From Halichondria panicea (taxonomy: Eukaryota; Porifera; Demospongiae; Suberitida; Halichondriidae), in assembly GCF_963675165.1 (NCBI RefSeq), contig NC_087388.1:3253272-3317271 (forward strand): 64,000 bases of DNA, in the 5' to 3' direction. The first letter of the stretch is position 1. Every line of letters starts with the position of its first letter. The notes below the pieces were generated by a model. It saw only the letters and a list, made by a program, of their open reading frames with translations. It was not told the origin of the DNA and did not search any database. Positions 62,893-64,000 of this stretch are shown piece after piece. The position numbers and the translations under genes were made by a program.

Positions 62893-64000
62893 CTAGCAAG
62901 CATAGTTGCTTTCATGGTGGTATTTCTTCCAACAGTTGCGCTTACACAGCCAGACGTTACACACTGAACACGAGAAGCGCGTCTCGTGCCTATACTGTGC
63001 CCTAGTAAGCTTCTTCTTGCCTTGTTATTGTACTCGGGATTATGATCAAGGGTACAGTCCTTGGTCTACCTTTGTTATCTATGAGCTCCTCTGCTAGCTC
63101 TAATTTGAATTTGATGTAAATACCCTTCCTCTCACGTGTCCAAGCAAACTTCCATAGATGGTAAGCATTGAGGATGCTGGTCTCTAACAGGTAGGAAAAC
63201 ACGCGCTTCTTGGAGCGCCTACCTAAATTGTAGCATGCAATCAGTTGGTCTCCCCTGTTAACACCACCCATACACCTCCTCTGGTAGTCGGGCATAAGGG
63301 GGGCATAAGGGGAGGGCGGCATGTAACCCAGATACGACTACCATCAAGGGTAGGGTAGTGCGCTTCACTTGGGATACAGTTGAGGCCACAGCTAAATGAA
63401 TAGTCGTCAGGAAGTAAATGGGACGACTGTCTACCCAACAACAAGCTAGGAGGGGACCAGAGGAACAGTGCCCTTTTCCCTTGTTCTTAGGGACCACTAG
63501 TTCACCGTATATAACGAGCAGTTCCACAAGCACCAACCCCCTTGTTATGTAATGTCAGAAATAGTTTGGGCGATGTGTAATAGTTATCAACATAGAGCGT
63601 AGGATTGTACTTCTCCAACCCATTCATAAGGCTATACACCACTCGAGATGTCGCGCCTATGTAGCTGCGGCAGCACCAGTATATATTTGAATGCGTTTTA
63701 TATACGCACTAACAGCATCAGACAGCACAAACACCTTTATGCCCCACTTAGTTGGCTTGAAGCCTTTGAACTTAATCATAGCTTCATCTATTGTAAGCTC
63801 AGAGTGGGTCTCAGAGTCTCAGAGTGGGTGTGATATTGCGATTCAAATTGGTCTGATATTAGATCAAGCAGATCACGTACTTTGAAAAGCTCCTCTAGGA
63901 TCTAGGTTACACAAATGGAAGTACCGCTCAAATGTGACGCACGACATAACTTTAGATAAGATGAGGGGGTGCTTAGTGGTCCAGTACAGATCTAACGACG
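62893..64000 (-). pseudogene. piggyBac transposase (DDE_Tnp_1_7), partial
   Basis: The minus strand has, in order: VMSCVTFERYFHLCNL; RDLLDLISDQFE; TIDEAMIKFKGFKPTKWGIK with the first catalytic Asp; VFVLSDAVSAYIKRIQIYTG; LEKYNPTLYVDNYYTSPKLF with the second Asp; LTLHNKGVGACGTARY; DSRPIYFLTTIH; and CMGGVNRGDQLIACYNLGRR, SYLLETSILNAYHLW. The usual MGGVD is MGGVN here, so the third catalytic Asp appears replaced by Asn. The C-terminal zinc domain is present (FSCSVCNVWLCKRNCWKKYH) and ends at a stop at 62,893. There are about four frameshifts. The transposase would excise at TTAA without a footprint. This copy is not functional as written. Confidence 0.85.

Larger units (their letters stand above)
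62393..64000. mobile_element. piggyBac element, 3' part, runs off the window
   Basis: TTAACCCTTTCCCCG at 62,393 is the left end. The next 200 bases (AATTAAAAATGAAC, AACTCATGAACCACAGG, CTACAGGTAGCC, TTGCCTAGCAACGAACCACG) match the left part of the 18,231 element. The minus-strand transposase (from beyond 64,000 to 62,893) follows. The other end lies outside the window. This is the only copy here with most of the catalytic domain. Confidence 0.75.

Noticed and set aside
1..64000. tRNA, rRNA and riboswitch genes
   Set aside because: I looked for tRNA A and B boxes such as GGTTCRA in a cloverleaf context and for conserved rRNA blocks, and found none that I could support. A covariance-model scan would be decisive.

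Overview
The window looks like repeat-rich, AT-rich metazoan genomic DNA. My best guess is a demosponge such as Amphimedon queenslandica, because it carries short GT-AG introns, many DNA-transposon families, and multi-copy protein families (DUF6589-like, HECT/G2E3-like, and a gene with an RFEAKHG motif) that are common in sponges and cnidarians. That assignment is inference. No intact conserved cellular gene is visible. Nearly every recognisable protein is transposon-related or degenerate, and many frames are broken by short tandem duplications of 10-20 bp.

Layout. 1-1 kb: the end of a tyrosine-recombinase retroelement with a split direct repeat behind it. 2-5 kb: a broken piggyBac transposase and a TTAA-flanked non-autonomous element. 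5-13 kb: mostly non-coding, with repeat fragments. 13-16 kb: a hAT C-terminus, an unrecognised minus-strand gene, a CA microsatellite and a Helitron Rep fragment. 18-25 kb: two internally deleted piggyBac elements, a minisatellite and an acidic exon. 25-32 kb: an unrecognised ORF, then pieces of a minus-strand HECT-type gene around a large GT-rich minisatellite. 33-35 kb: a minus-strand multi-exon transposon-like gene. 35-40 kb: nested palindromic elements and a duplicated symmetric exon. 42-46 kb: a DUF6589-like gene with a 1.3-kb element in an intron. 46-48 kb: a foldback-like array of inverted minisatellites. 48-49 kb: a Ty3/gypsy integrase fragment. 49-54 kb: two copies of a Tc1/IS630-like transposon in which a second plus-strand ORF faces the minus-strand transposase. 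54-61 kb: several inverted-repeat elements. 61-64 kb: a hAT-like pseudogene and a piggyBac element that runs off the right edge.

How the parts relate. The piggyBac copy at the right edge has the same TTAACCCTTTCCC terminus as the deleted elements at 7.5, 18.2 and 24.0 kb, so it is a plausible relative of their mobiliser. The TGTGACAG elements at 43.2, 46.2, 55.8 and 60.3 kb form one family. The candidate for an undescribed system is the two-gene Tc1/IS630-like transposon at 49.3-54.3 kb. Its companion protein is conserved between both copies, with a block ending in W-x(8-10)-H-[ED] and a coiled-coil-like C-terminus, and the better copy has matching terminal inverted repeats at 51,995 and 54,309.
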